Shown in pieces: positions 44,443 through 53,795 of a DNA stretch of 64,000 nucleotides. The DNA is taken from contig PBNE01000002.1 in the NCBI GenBank assembly GCA_002722885.1, positions 186,001-250,000 of the forward strand. Reading direction: 5' to 3'. The notes under the pieces were generated by a model. It saw nothing but the letters and a program-made list of their open reading frames with translations, had not been told where the DNA came from and made no database searches. A program made the translations under genes and the position numbers. The stretch comes from Rhodospirillaceae bacterium. Lineage in GTDB: Bacteria; Pseudomonadota; Alphaproteobacteria; SP197. Each line of letters begins with the position of its first letter. Within the stretch, counting starts at the first letter, position 1.

Positions 44443-45128
44443 TCGTTCATTTCCTTCCAGAATGCGCCCTCGGCCAGAAGTCTTTTGAACAGAATGTCTT
44501 CAAAACCCCGTGCGCCCAGCGCGCGCCGTTCAGGATGCCAGTGGAGTGCGACGATCGGAGCATCGCTATGCACCAGCGCCTCCACCAGACCATCGTCGGT
44601 CGAAACAGCACAAACTTGGAGGCAATCACCAACCGCATCGGGTGCGACACCCAGATTGTGGAACGAGTTGACCATCGCGGCGCCACATCCTGCCAGATCG
44701 CTGAGCGGCGACGACAGCGTGACGGCGTGGTCACGCCCGACATGACTGCCCTTGTCGGCAATCTCGTGGACGGCACCGCCAAAATGGAGATTAACGATCT
44801 GTAGCCCACGGCATGTGGCAAAGACCGGCACACCACGTTCGCCCGCCCAGGTGATCATGGCGTGTTCGGTGGCATCACGATCGGGGGAACGGTCATCATC
44901 GGCGCCGTCGCGGGGAATAACATCGTTACCGCCCGTCAGAACAACGACAACGGGGGCAAGGACATCGAGCCAGTCGCCAATGTCCTTGCCAAGATTGGGA
45001 ACAGGGAGCGGTATGCCACCCCATGCATCGATCTGGACCCACCAGTCATGCGCCAAAGCATCGCGCGGCTCGCGATATCCCACGGCTTGCTGAACCCGCA
45101 TGGAGACAGCGAAAAGAGGCTTGCTCAT
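44439..45128 (-). CDS. Class I glutamine-amidotransferase-like hydrolase, probable gamma-glutamyl-CDP-amidate hydrolase (Cj1417 type)
   Basis: The ATG at 45128 overlaps the kinase stop by ATGA. The 229-residue protein has a class I amidotransferase core with nucleophile Cys in FATCRGLQIVN (about residue 105) and His-x-x-Glu in ALHWHPERRALG (about 196-202). It resembles gamma-glutamyl-GABA hydrolases (peptidase C26). In C. jejuni, Cj1417 releases glutamate from gamma-glutamyl-CDP-amidate to leave cytidine diphosphoramidate. The gene order kinase-hydrolase-cytidylyltransferase is the same here. Confidence 0.8.
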   Translation of the reverse strand: MSKPLFAVSMRVQQAVGYREPRDALAHDWWVQIDAWGGIPLPVPNLGKDIGDWLDVLAPVVVVLTGGNDVIPRDGADDDRSPDRDATEHAMITWAGERGVPVFATCRGLQIVNLHFGGAVHEIADKGSHVGRDHAVTLSSPLSDLAGCGAAMVNSFHNLGVAPDAVGDCLQVCAVSTDDGLVEALVHSDAPIVALHWHPERRALGARGFEDILFKRLLAEGAFWKEMNE

Positions 45129-47434
45129 GCGATGGACCGTATGGTGCGGGCAGCACAATCAAGTTCGATCACCGAACCACGGCCCAGTTCCTCGAACAGG
45201 CGCTCGCCACACCCGATGGCAGCAGGCAAACCGAACTCCGCGGATCGGATCGCGATGTGCGAATTTGCGCCACCAAACTTTGTCACCAGACCGGCAATAC
45301 CGTGCGAGAGGATCCAGTCGTAGCCAGGGTCAGCCGCCTCGATCAGGACGATCGCGCCATCAAGCGCGTCTGCACCGTCACGTTCCAGATCAACACTCCG
45401 TGCCGTGACCGCTTGCTGCGTCGTGAAGGTCGGCATGCCCAGGGGCATGCGCACGACACCGATGTCATCAACACCGGTCACGACTTCAGGCAGGCGCAGA
45501 GTCAGGGTCGCCATGTGCTGTTCGCGCTGTTGCGCCACGATGTCACGCAAATGCACGGGTTCGTGTTCCGAACCGTCCAGAACCACACCGATGTCGAGAT
45601 AGGAGAGATCGTCCCTGCTGAGACCAACACCTTCGCCCCAACCTGCAAGAACTTCGAGCGCATCGGAGATATTGCGGGTGAAATCAAATTTGATCTTCTC
45701 ACGCCCGGCAACACTCTGGCTGATGTAATCCAACAGTCCTCCCGGATCGATTTCTAATCCATGTTCGTCCAACAGTGATTGCAGCGCCGAGGCTGCGTTG
45801 TCTGTCCATGCAAAGGGCTCGACTGGCGCGGGTTCGGCCATGCTACCCTTGAGGTAAAGATCGGGTGCGGCGTCATATCGCGCAGAGAGAATGTCATAAG
45901 TGCCGGGGCGGAGATGACCACAGAATCCCAGGAAGGCATCCATGGTCGTGGTGCCTTTCGAGACGCTGTGCATGCCGCCCACGACATCAGCCGCAACCGT
46001 GTGCACGCTGGTCATCAGACGACCAACCGTGGAGGGATCAACAGCACCACGGGCGACCAGCGACTTGACGAACGCCATGGCGATAAAGGCGTGGCGCGCG
46101 ACAATTGAAAAGGGATGGGTACCAAATTTCCTGCAATTCTCCAGAAGCAGACCTGCCCGCTCCAGATCAAGACCGGCTTGCGCAATGCCCGCGCTCAACT
46201 GGTTGGTCTGATCCGAAAGGCGTTGGAGCTCACCATGCCGGGTTGCGAGCCAGGCGTTGGTCAGGCCACGCAGACGAACTTCAAGATCGCCCATGCCTCC
46301 AACCTCAAGTCGTTTTGCCTTCTCTGCAAACCCAAAATCCAGGCTGGAGAGTGCGATTTCGAATTCGAACTTGTCATGGAGATGACGCTGTTCACGCAGC
46401 ATGGCCAGCTGCTGGGTGACAATCACGTCGGCAACACTGTCCGACAAGCCATCAGGCAACAGTGAGTTGAGACTAAGGCGGACATCGATATAGGGCCTGC
46501 CACCAAGGTCGATCAGAAGCGGTTCGGGCGTGAACCGGCGATAACCCATATCGAAACGAGCTTCGCACCAGGTCCGGTCTGTAATGAGACGGCGGTAGAG
46601 CGACAGGGCAAGTGGACGTGGAGTCTGGCCGATCATCTCAGCCGGATTCCAGTCTGCCATGTCGCTGAGCACCGGCGCATCGCCAACAATATCGTTGTGA
46701 GGCGCAGCGCGTTCGATCAATCCATTGCGGATGTGATTCAGGCTGGACGCGACATCAGCATCGGGCGCGGCCTGCCAGCGACCATGCATGGTAAGCGGGC
46801 GCACCTGAAGGATCGTGATGTCATCGCCAGCAATGCAGAACTCGATATCGAGCAGAGCGTTGACGCAGATCGTCTGAAGCGTCCGCACAATGTTGATCAG
46901 GCGCAGAAAACGAGGTGAATGAAGACCTTCGACGGAGTCATGGTGAACCAGAAGGGTCTTGCTTTCAGCTCCGCTGGTGACCGTGTCCGTGCGGCCCGAG
47001 AAGTCATCGTAGTTGATGACAAAGTAGGGGCCGCCAACGGTTAACTCCCGGGTCACGACCACCCCGGAGATGTCGACATTGCTGATCATGGGCTGGATCA
47101 GGATCTGGTTGCCGTCGGGCCCGTTGCCGTAGCTTGCCATCACGGTTTCAACCGCACGGGTGATGGCGTCTGTCGTCGGCTCGACCGAGATCACGCTATC
47201 AAACACGCCGGCCATCGACGAGGCATGGGTATCTTCTGACAGACTGCTGGAGCGAACCACCAGAAGTCCATCGCCAAATTCATGCATAATACGGCGCCCC
47301 AGCGCCTCAGCATTCTGTTTCCAGTCGGCCACCGAGAATAGGATCTGAGCACAGAAGCTGGCATCTTCCACCAGCGGGGCAAGACGCGCCAGGGTTTCAC
47401 CCTTGGTGCCGAACTCCATGGTTGCAGCGTTCAT
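45125..47434 (-). CDS. PEP-synthase-like kinase, probable L-glutamine kinase (Cj1418 type)
   Basis: The ATG at 47434 is coupled to the ABC exporter stop. The 769-residue protein has an ATP-grasp half (LLVVRSSSLSEDTHASSMAGVFDSV, ILIQPMISNVDISGVVV, DIEFCIAGDDITILQVRPL), a long helical middle and a C-terminal swivelling domain with LVTKFGGANSHIAIRSAEFGLPAAIG, including the phospho-carrying His near residue 725. It lacks the PEP/pyruvate barrel of true PEP synthase. C. jejuni Cj1418, of similar size, phosphorylates the amide nitrogen of L-glutamine as the first step to phosphoramidate. The neighbours match that pathway. Confidence 0.82.
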   Translation of the reverse strand: MNAATMEFGTKGETLARLAPLVEDASFCAQILFSVADWKQNAEALGRRIMHEFGDGLLVVRSSSLSEDTHASSMAGVFDSVISVEPTTDAITRAVETVMASYGNGPDGNQILIQPMISNVDISGVVVTRELTVGGPYFVINYDDFSGRTDTVTSGAESKTLLVHHDSVEGLHSPRFLRLINIVRTLQTICVNALLDIEFCIAGDDITILQVRPLTMHGRWQAAPDADVASSLNHIRNGLIERAAPHNDIVGDAPVLSDMADWNPAEMIGQTPRPLALSLYRRLITDRTWCEARFDMGYRRFTPEPLLIDLGGRPYIDVRLSLNSLLPDGLSDSVADVIVTQQLAMLREQRHLHDKFEFEIALSSLDFGFAEKAKRLEVGGMGDLEVRLRGLTNAWLATRHGELQRLSDQTNQLSAGIAQAGLDLERAGLLLENCRKFGTHPFSIVARHAFIAMAFVKSLVARGAVDPSTVGRLMTSVHTVAADVVGGMHSVSKGTTTMDAFLGFCGHLRPGTYDILSARYDAAPDLYLKGSMAEPAPVEPFAWTDNAASALQSLLDEHGLEIDPGGLLDYISQSVAGREKIKFDFTRNISDALEVLAGWGEGVGLSRDDLSYLDIGVVLDGSEHEPVHLRDIVAQQREQHMATLTLRLPEVVTGVDDIGVVRMPLGMPTFTTQQAVTARSVDLERDGADALDGAIVLIEAADPGYDWILSHGIAGLVTKFGGANSHIAIRSAEFGLPAAIGCGERLFEELGRGSVIELDCAARTIRSIA

Positions 47435-49332
47435 GCGCTTTCCACGCATGCGTCCGAAAGTAGACGGAATGACCTGCTGTCACGTGACAACGCATCATGG
47501 CTGCCCGACGCTGTGACCGTACCGTCTTTCAGCACGAAAATCATGTCACAATCCGCCAGTGAGCCCATGCGATGGGTGATGGTCACAATGGTACGCTCGC
47601 CACCCAGGCGACTGATGGTGCCGCGAATGGCACGCTCCGTCGGAACATCAAGTGCACTGGTCGCTTCATCAAAGACCAGAACCTGGGGATCGTTGTAAAG
47701 CGCACGCGCAATGGCGACACGCTGACGCTGCCCACCCGAGAGCCTACCGCCTGCATCGCCCAGAGAAGTTTCAAGACTGGCAGGCCAAGTCTTCACGAGA
47801 TCAGCCAGTTCCGCAAGCTCCAGACAGTGCCAGACCTTGGCTTCATCAATCGCGTCGTCGTCGAGACCAAAAGCGATGTTGCGACGCAGGGAGTCATCAA
47901 TGATGAACGCTTCCTGAGGCACGTACCCGATGACCGAGAGCCAGACATTGCGCATGCCGGCCGTCAGGGATTTGCCGTCCAGACGCACAACACCGTCCGT
48001 CGGAACGAGCAGTCCAAGAAGGATATCGAGAAGCGTGCTCTTGCCTGCGCCCGAGGAGCCAACAAAGGCGTAACTCCTGCCGCGCTCCAGCGTGAGGTTG
48101 ATATTTTCGAGCTGCACCCGATCAGCGTCGGCGTAGTGGAACGCTACATCCTCAAAGATGAGCGTGTTCCAGGCTAAGTTCTCGTCATGGAGCACTTCAG
48201 CGGCGGTATGGGTCGTGGTCCAGCTTTCGATCCAGCCTCGCAGTTCACTATAACCGGCATAAAACGGCTCCAGTTTGACCAACCGGTTGATCGCACCGCT
48301 GATCTGAGAGACGGCGGGCAAGACACGCACCAGAACCAGAAGAATGAAGGTGAGTTGCGCCACAATGATCTCGGCCGAGAGCTGGATGGCGACCAGGATC
48401 ATGGCAAGCGAAAGCATGGCGATCTGGCCCACCAACATGGTGATGGAAGGGATCGTCTTGTTCACCACATTGAGCTTCATGCGCGAAAAATTGGCATGCC
48501 TCCAACTCGTCGCGAACCGGTCCAGGAAGTAACGCTCACGCCCGGAGACTTTCAGAACCTTGGCGCCGCTGAGAAACTCCACGGCTTGCTGAACACTCTT
48601 GATGCTCTGATGGCGTTGATCGGCTGAGTACCGCGCCGACAGTGGGTTAAGAGCCGCAAGGATCAGCACTGCCAGGACTCCGAACCCAATGAGGACGCCG
48701 ATGGTCATCCAGGATGAAGTTGCGATCACAGCGGTAAGGCCGATCAGCAGAATGAAAACGCCATAACTGAGATCGAGGACACTGGCGAAAAGAGCTTGGC
48801 CGACGGAGGCAGCATCGTTAGTGATGCGCTGTGCCAAAAAGGTGCCGTTTTGGGTTCGTAGCCAAGCATAGGGGCCACAGAGGCAGCCCTGCATGAGATC
48901 ATCGACCAATCGGTTGGCAAAATGTGCGCTGAACCGCTCAACGGTGATGAAGATTGCGGTGCGGAACACAAAGGCAAAGATCAGGCATCCTATGACCAGT
49001 GCCCCCATCAAAAACACCGTCTCGCCTTCCGGCTTCAGGCCAATTAGCACCAAGGCGTCATTGACGATGGGGAAACGATCAGGCGAGCCCGGCTCCAGCA
49101 GCAACCCGATAAACGGCACCGCTGTCGAAAGTGCGGCAAGCTCGACGGCAGATGAGAGAAAGGAAGCAAAAAAGATGAGACTGGTTTCGAGCTTCTCGCG
49201 TTTGAGCAGCATCCGCCAGCCAGAGACGGTCATGGCGGCGGCAGCGCGCAACGTACCCTTCACGCCAGCGGGAGCCGACCGGCTGTCTCCAGCAATGGGC
49301 AGTTCGGCATGTTTGTCAGGGCGCGTGGTCAC
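47431..49332 (-). CDS. ABC exporter (membrane and ATPase domains fused, PglK/MsbA-like)
   Basis: The 633-residue half-transporter has about six membrane helices between residues 45 and 330 and a nucleotide-binding domain. The latter has AFVGSSGAGKSTLLDILLGL (Walker A), DAGGRLSGGQRQRVAIARAL (signature), QVLVFDEATSALD (Walker B) and TITHRMGSLADCD (switch His). A GTG at 49332 overlaps the upstream stop by GTGA. It resembles lipid-linked oligosaccharide flippases such as PglK. It is the only glycan exporter recognised in the window, so it may move the decorated oligosaccharide across the inner membrane. Confidence 0.9.
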   Translation of the reverse strand: MTTRPDKHAELPIAGDSRSAPAGVKGTLRAAAAMTVSGWRMLLKREKLETSLIFFASFLSSAVELAALSTAVPFIGLLLEPGSPDRFPIVNDALVLIGLKPEGETVFLMGALVIGCLIFAFVFRTAIFITVERFSAHFANRLVDDLMQGCLCGPYAWLRTQNGTFLAQRITNDAASVGQALFASVLDLSYGVFILLIGLTAVIATSSWMTIGVLIGFGVLAVLILAALNPLSARYSADQRHQSIKSVQQAVEFLSGAKVLKVSGRERYFLDRFATSWRHANFSRMKLNVVNKTIPSITMLVGQIAMLSLAMILVAIQLSAEIIVAQLTFILLVLVRVLPAVSQISGAINRLVKLEPFYAGYSELRGWIESWTTTHTAAEVLHDENLAWNTLIFEDVAFHYADADRVQLENINLTLERGRSYAFVGSSGAGKSTLLDILLGLLVPTDGVVRLDGKSLTAGMRNVWLSVIGYVPQEAFIIDDSLRRNIAFGLDDDAIDEAKVWHCLELAELADLVKTWPASLETSLGDAGGRLSGGQRQRVAIARALYNDPQVLVFDEATSALDVPTERAIRGTISRLGGERTIVTITHRMGSLADCDMIFVLKDGTVTASGSHDALSRDSRSFRLLSDACVESA

Positions 49333-50996
49333 GACTTAAAGACGTCCTGTGCAGCAAGCCAACGAAAAACATGAAAATGGCGATGTCCCGATTTAACCCA
49401 CCGGTCCATGAGTTCGATTTCCTGAGCCGGCGCATCACCTGCCAGTTCCAGCCAATCGGGTAGTGTTCGCCAAATGTCTTCCTGTTGGGAATCATCACGC
49501 AACATCGTGAGTTTGTCTGTCTCGGGACAAGCGAACCACCAGCCAGCGAATTGTTCAGCCCTGTCTTGGGCGTCCTCAAGATCCATGCCACGCCACCACA
49601 AGGACGCAAGCCTGGACAAGTAATCCTCCCGACTTGTTGCCATGCAGGCAAAACTCAATTGGCCATACCATCCTCGGTCGGCGAGTAATGCTGGCTTGCC
49701 TATTGACGCAAGTTCAATGGCCACAGTGCCGAAATACGTGACGCCCGCATCGATGGCCTGCATCAAGTCCATCCCATTCCATCCTGGCGGAACCAGCGTA
49801 ATGTGATCGGCAGGGCATTTGGCGAGCAAATCTGCAAGTGTTGGCCCCTTCACGCCGCCATACCATTCGTCGCAAGGATGCGCGCGAAACAGCCAGTTCA
49901 CATCACGATTGGCAGCAGCAGCAACAATTGTGGCGTCGATCCAATCGCGAAAATCCCTGAAGTGACTCATGGGCGCGCCATGAGGGAAATCGAACCAGTT
50001 CGATGCGTAAACACAGACAATCGGCTTGTCCGGATCGAGCTTTAGTTCCCGAACCACACGCTCGCGGTCGACCGCGCCGCGCCCCTGGCCGAATGCGCGA
50101 ACGGCGCCGATATCAAGCGCCATGCCACCCAGGCGCTCTGCCAGCGCTTCTTTCCCACAGTGTCGCATTCGCGCCTGAGCATCAACATCAAGGCGATCGA
50201 ACACCTCCCGACTGGGAACGTTTGCCATGTCGTAGATAGCATCTGGCGCATCGATTCGCAGGAATCGATTCGCGCCATAATCACCGTACAAAACCAGGAC
50301 TTCGATCCCACGAACATGGGCGCACCACGCCAGCGCTGCAAAATCGAAATTGAGCGCATGACTGAGAAGAACAAGATCGTACGTACAGGCATCAAGAATG
50401 CTTGCCGCCTGCTCGAGGCAAGCCAGCGCTTCGGCAATATGACCAGCCAATCTGGGGTCGTGTGGGTCGACATCGCCGCGCCGTTGACGGCGCAGCAGAC
50501 CGTCATAGGCAACATCGGCTGGAAAACCCTCGGGCCATTGAAGCTTCATGGCATCATCAGCACAGGTAACCGTTTGCGCCATCTGGTGAGCCGCGTCCCG
50601 ATGACGCCGAATATCCGCCGCATTAGTAGCAAGACTGTGCCTTGGTGTGACGCCAAGCGCGACCATCGTCTCACTGACTCTCTCGCGGTTCCAGGGCCCG
50701 AGAACGCCATGCATCTCACTGTCGGCCAGCGCCAAAGCAGCGCGCATGAACGCAAACCGGGTCCAGAAGTTGGGATTGTCCCACATCCCATCGACCAGAA
50801 CCTTCGAGTACCGACAAGGGCCAAGTTTGTGCGCGCATGAAAACGCATCGAGCAGTTCAACGCCGTGCTTACGTCGCCGCATTTCTTCCGTCCGGCGGCA
50901 TCTCGCTCCAGGCATCAGTTCCAGCAGACGAGCCTTCAGCCGGTTGGCGATCCGGCCTACTCGGGCGAGCGAGAGATGTGCGAACAAACCAGCCAT
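49329..50996 (-). CDS. Capsule-type glycosyltransferase-like protein (GT-B)
   Basis: The ATG at 50996 follows AGGCAG and the previous stop; starts further up overlap that gene. The 555-residue protein has DLVLLSHALNFDFAALAWCAHVRGIEVLVLYGDYG, PIVCVYASNWFDFPHG, WLFRAHPCDEWYGG and TYFGTVAIELASIGKPALLADRGWYG. The RAHP and E-L-A-x-x-G-K-P features are like KpsC/KpsS-type capsule transferases and related GT-B enzymes. The donor cannot be named; a CMP-nonulosonate would fit the context. Confidence in fold is moderate and in function low. Confidence 0.6.
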   Translation of the reverse strand: MAGLFAHLSLARVGRIANRLKARLLELMPGARCRRTEEMRRRKHGVELLDAFSCAHKLGPCRYSKVLVDGMWDNPNFWTRFAFMRAALALADSEMHGVLGPWNRERVSETMVALGVTPRHSLATNAADIRRHRDAAHQMAQTVTCADDAMKLQWPEGFPADVAYDGLLRRQRRGDVDPHDPRLAGHIAEALACLEQAASILDACTYDLVLLSHALNFDFAALAWCAHVRGIEVLVLYGDYGANRFLRIDAPDAIYDMANVPSREVFDRLDVDAQARMRHCGKEALAERLGGMALDIGAVRAFGQGRGAVDRERVVRELKLDPDKPIVCVYASNWFDFPHGAPMSHFRDFRDWIDATIVAAAANRDVNWLFRAHPCDEWYGGVKGPTLADLLAKCPADHITLVPPGWNGMDLMQAIDAGVTYFGTVAIELASIGKPALLADRGWYGQLSFACMATSREDYLSRLASLWWRGMDLEDAQDRAEQFAGWWFACPETDKLTMLRDDSQQEDIWRTLPDWLELAGDAPAQEIELMDRWVKSGHRHFHVFRWLAAQDVFKS

Positions 50997-51003
50997 ACGC
51001 TGC

Positions 51004-52284
51004 CTAGTCAGCTTCGAACTTGCGAACCGGAACACCATCGACATGACCACGCGCCATCAACACATAGCGGCTCTCGTCCACATCAGGGGCGCGTGAGGGG
51101 GTCAGCGCAAAACTACATTGCGTCTCACGCAACGACAGCCGGGCCGCTTCAACGCCTTCGTCCTGCGCATGCAGCAGGACGGAATCACGAAGGCGCCAGA
51201 TACCGCCAACTCGCTCCCAGATTGCTGGGTCACGGAAGCGATCGATATGACTGTCGAAGGTCTCTTCACTCATTTCGACCCACGCGAGAAACGCCTGTTT
51301 ATCATTCGGCGCGATATCGCAATAGGTACGCACCAGATCGATACCCTGCTCACGAGTCATACGACGCAGTCTTATCTCACGGCTGGCATGATCGGTGACT
51401 TTTCCATAACCCCATTTCAGATATTTGATGTGGTCGTGCAAACCACTGTAGTGCTGGCAATCAACGTCGCTGTAACGATCGAAGGTTCGGGCCTGATCGG
51501 CAGTTTCGTAGCCATATCGCTCTATCATGCTCTCGTGCTGTGCCTTGGTATCCCAGCGCAAGTAGTTATTGAGATAGATGCCCCGCACACCCACGCGAGA
51601 GAGTTCGCGGTCGTTGGGATACTGCGCAAACTCGATATCACGCTGCTCGATCTTCTCTTCGCCACCAAGCAGGTCTTCGGCCTCACAACACATCAGGTCA
51701 TGTTCGAATCGGTACTTGCGGGTCATTTCCACTTCGTCGAGGTGCGAGAACATGCCCACCTGATCAGTGCCCTGATGCGCACCCCAGATGATCAGCGGAA
51801 TCTTCAGGCGTACAGCGACCTGAACCGGCCAGACCGTCTGTCCTGCCAGGACATGCCAGTACATGCTGCCCATGCGGCGGATGGTCTGGCGTGTAATCTT
51901 CTTAATGCGTTGCGGCTGCACCACAAGCTGCATGTAATCCCCGTCGAAGGTGCCCCGGAGATAAGCAAGATTGCGGATTCCGCGTTCGGTGTTGAAGTGA
52001 CGATTGTAGCTGACCAACAGCGGGTTCATGCCATAGACCCGCTTGACTACATCAACGATGAATTGGCTGTCTCGCGCGCCAGAGACTGGCACGATGCAGT
52101 CGTGTCGCGCATAGCCCTTGCCGCGATACGCCGCAAAGACATCTTCCAGCAGGCTCGACCGCTGTGCCCAGTCAAGAGAGTCCTTTTCTTCGTGAACTCT
52201 ACACCCGCTACATATTCCATCTTTGTCGAAGGTCAGACCAAGCGGATGGTTTGCCGGATAGAGGCATCGTTTGCAGTACTTCAA
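51004..52284 (-). CDS. N-acetyl sugar amidotransferase (WbpG/PseA type), variant PP-loop
   Basis: The 426-residue protein starts MKYCKRCLYPANHPLGLTFD with two CxxC pairs (CKRC and CSGC), as in the WbpG/PseA family that converts N-acetyl groups to acetamidino groups using ammonia from HisH/HisF partners. The ATP pyrophosphatase loop reads SGARDS (residues 68-73) instead of SGGKDS, with Arg71 in place of Lys. Other family features are PLIIWGAHQG and KYLKWGYGKVTDHAS. The 53792-54925 paralogue has the normal loop. It is either a divergent active enzyme or a non-catalytic partner. Confidence 0.8.
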   Translation of the reverse strand: MKYCKRCLYPANHPLGLTFDKDGICSGCRVHEEKDSLDWAQRSSLLEDVFAAYRGKGYARHDCIVPVSGARDSQFIVDVVKRVYGMNPLLVSYNRHFNTERGIRNLAYLRGTFDGDYMQLVVQPQRIKKITRQTIRRMGSMYWHVLAGQTVWPVQVAVRLKIPLIIWGAHQGTDQVGMFSHLDEVEMTRKYRFEHDLMCCEAEDLLGGEEKIEQRDIEFAQYPNDRELSRVGVRGIYLNNYLRWDTKAQHESMIERYGYETADQARTFDRYSDVDCQHYSGLHDHIKYLKWGYGKVTDHASREIRLRRMTREQGIDLVRTYCDIAPNDKQAFLAWVEMSEETFDSHIDRFRDPAIWERVGGIWRLRDSVLLHAQDEGVEAARLSLRETQCSFALTPSRAPDVDESRYVLMARGHVDGVPVRKFEAD

Positions 52285-53150
52285 ATGACTTCCGGCGGCA
52301 GAAAGGTAAAGACTTCGTCGACGAGGTCTGCTTCTTCACGACGCGACACCCGGCCCGCAGAGGTCTGAGCCAGATGGGTGTAATCGGCCTGGCTTTCGAG
52401 ACGGATATCAAGTTCGGTATTCACAAGCGCGGACTTGAGCAGCGCTATGCTGTGTTCGGTGTAATGCAGCATGTTGCCGATCGCTGCGGCTCCCGCACGC
52501 GTTTGTGTGAACAACTGCCTCACATGATCTGGATGTCCCACGCCGCCAAGCGCTATAACGGGAATAGGAGATGCATCAGCAATTTCACCAACAAGAGCCA
52601 GGTCATAGCCCTGGCCCTGCCCATCATGATCGATGCTGTTGATTAGCAATTCGCCCGCTCCGAGTTCCGTGAGATAGCGCGCCCATTCCAGGGGTTTATC
52701 GCCCCAGGCATCAAGGCCTCGGTTACGGCGAACGGCTGTGCTTGTGATGCTGTGTCGGACGTCCATGGCGCCGACGAAGCACTGTGAACCAAAATTAGCA
52801 ACAATATCCCTAACGGCCGACGCGTCCTGGAAAGAGAGGTCATTGATCAGAACCTTGTCCGCACCGGCACGCACCAGATCACGGACATCCTGGGTGCCAG
52901 TAATGCCACCGCCAACCCCCAGCGGAACATGGCATCTCGTGGCGCACCGCGTCACCATTTCAACGTCGATCAACTCGCCCCTGCTGCGTGCAGCCATGTC
53001 CAGCAAAATGATTTCATCAACGCCCCATTCGTCCAGAAACCGAACAGCAACTTCGGCGCGCCCCACAGGCAGAAAACGTTTGAACCCGATACTCTGCACA
53101 ACATGCCCATCCATGGTGAGCAGACATCCAATGATTCGTTTCTTGGGCAT
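52281..53150 (-). CDS. HisF-like cyclase-subunit paralogue of the amidotransferase system
   Basis: The 289-residue protein has the HisF barrel (RIIGCLLTMDGHVVQSIGFKRF, PLGVGGGITGTQDVRDLVRAGADKVLIND, VIALGGVGHPDHV). The first catalytic acid of true HisF, Asp11 in CLDV, is Leu11 here, while the second, Asp130 (GAMDVRH), is kept. It therefore should not make imidazole-glycerol phosphate. With the HisH-like protein it would channel ammonia to the sugar amidotransferases, as in Pseudomonas WbpG-HisH2-HisF2. The C-terminus has about 35 extra residues. Confidence 0.85.
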   Translation of the reverse strand: MPKKRIIGCLLTMDGHVVQSIGFKRFLPVGRAEVAVRFLDEWGVDEIILLDMAARSRGELIDVEMVTRCATRCHVPLGVGGGITGTQDVRDLVRAGADKVLINDLSFQDASAVRDIVANFGSQCFVGAMDVRHSITSTAVRRNRGLDAWGDKPLEWARYLTELGAGELLINSIDHDGQGQGYDLALVGEIADASPIPVIALGGVGHPDHVRQLFTQTRAGAAAIGNMLHYTEHSIALLKSALVNTELDIRLESQADYTHLAQTSAGRVSRREEADLVDEVFTFLPPEVI

Positions 53151-53153
53151 GGC

Positions 53154-53795
53154 CTAGAGTTTCGCCACGCAGGCATTGGAGAAATTGCGCAGCAGTCTGA
53201 GGCCTGAACGCTGGCTTTTTTCAGGATGAAACTGCGTCGCAGTAATGTTGTCGCGCCGCATGATTGCTGTAATGGGGACGCCCGAATGTACCGATGCAAC
53301 ATACTCAAGGTCGCGGCACACAACGTGATAGGAATGATCAAAGTAGAAACATGCACCTTCCTCGATGCCCTTCAGAAGCGGATCGGCGCACGCCTCTTTC
53401 AGACTGGCCCATCCGACGTGGGGCACACTGACGTCGGGTGTGGCAGGTAAGCGCTCAACCCCTCCTGGAATCCACCCCAATCCTTCATGATCGCCCAACT
53501 CGCTTGAGCACTCGACCAGAAGCTGCATACCAAGGCAGATACCAAGGAACGGTTTGCGTTGATCAACAACAAGCTCGGTGAGTGGCGAGATCAGATCAAG
53601 CGATCGCAGATTGATCATGGCTTCCCCAAACGCGCCCACGCCAGGGAGGATAATTCCGCCCGCCCTTTGCAGATCCTGCGCCGACCGGGTCACAACGGAT
53701 TCAATGCCAAGAAAACCCAGCGCATTCGACACGGACGCAAGGTTACCCATACCGTAATCGACAATCGCGATCGTTCCAAAATTCTTGGCCATCAT
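53154..53795 (-). CDS. HisH-like glutaminase of the amidotransferase system
   Basis: The ATG at 53795 is coupled to the upstream amidotransferase by ATGA. The 213-residue class I glutaminase has IAIVDYGMGNLASV, LPGVGAFGEAM, nucleophile Cys87 in GICLGMQLL and the His190/Glu192 pair in TQFHPEKSQ. The triad is complete, so it can release ammonia from glutamine. Its neighbours, a HisF-like barrel and two PP-loop sugar amidotransferases, rather than histidine genes, indicate a role in acetamidino-sugar formation. Confidence 0.88.
   Translation of the reverse strand: MMAKNFGTIAIVDYGMGNLASVSNALGFLGIESVVTRSAQDLQRAGGIILPGVGAFGEAMINLRSLDLISPLTELVVDQRKPFLGICLGMQLLVECSSELGDHEGLGWIPGGVERLPATPDVSVPHVGWASLKEACADPLLKGIEEGACFYFDHSYHVVCRDLEYVASVHSGVPITAIMRRDNITATQFHPEKSQRSGLRLLRNFSNACVAKL

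Noticed and set aside
45125..47434. Phosphoenolpyruvate synthase or pyruvate phosphate dikinase.
   Set aside because: ATP-grasp and swivelling His domains are present but the PEP/pyruvate barrel is missing, and neighbours match the L-glutamine kinase context.
51118..52368. Plus-strand open frame of 416 codons opposite the amidotransferase gene.
   Set aside because: No recognisable motif; the minus-strand protein has the CxxC pairs and PP-loop of its family.
52281..53795. Histidine biosynthesis hisH-hisF pair.
   Set aside because: HisF lacks Asp11 and no other his gene is near; both lie between sugar amidotransferases.
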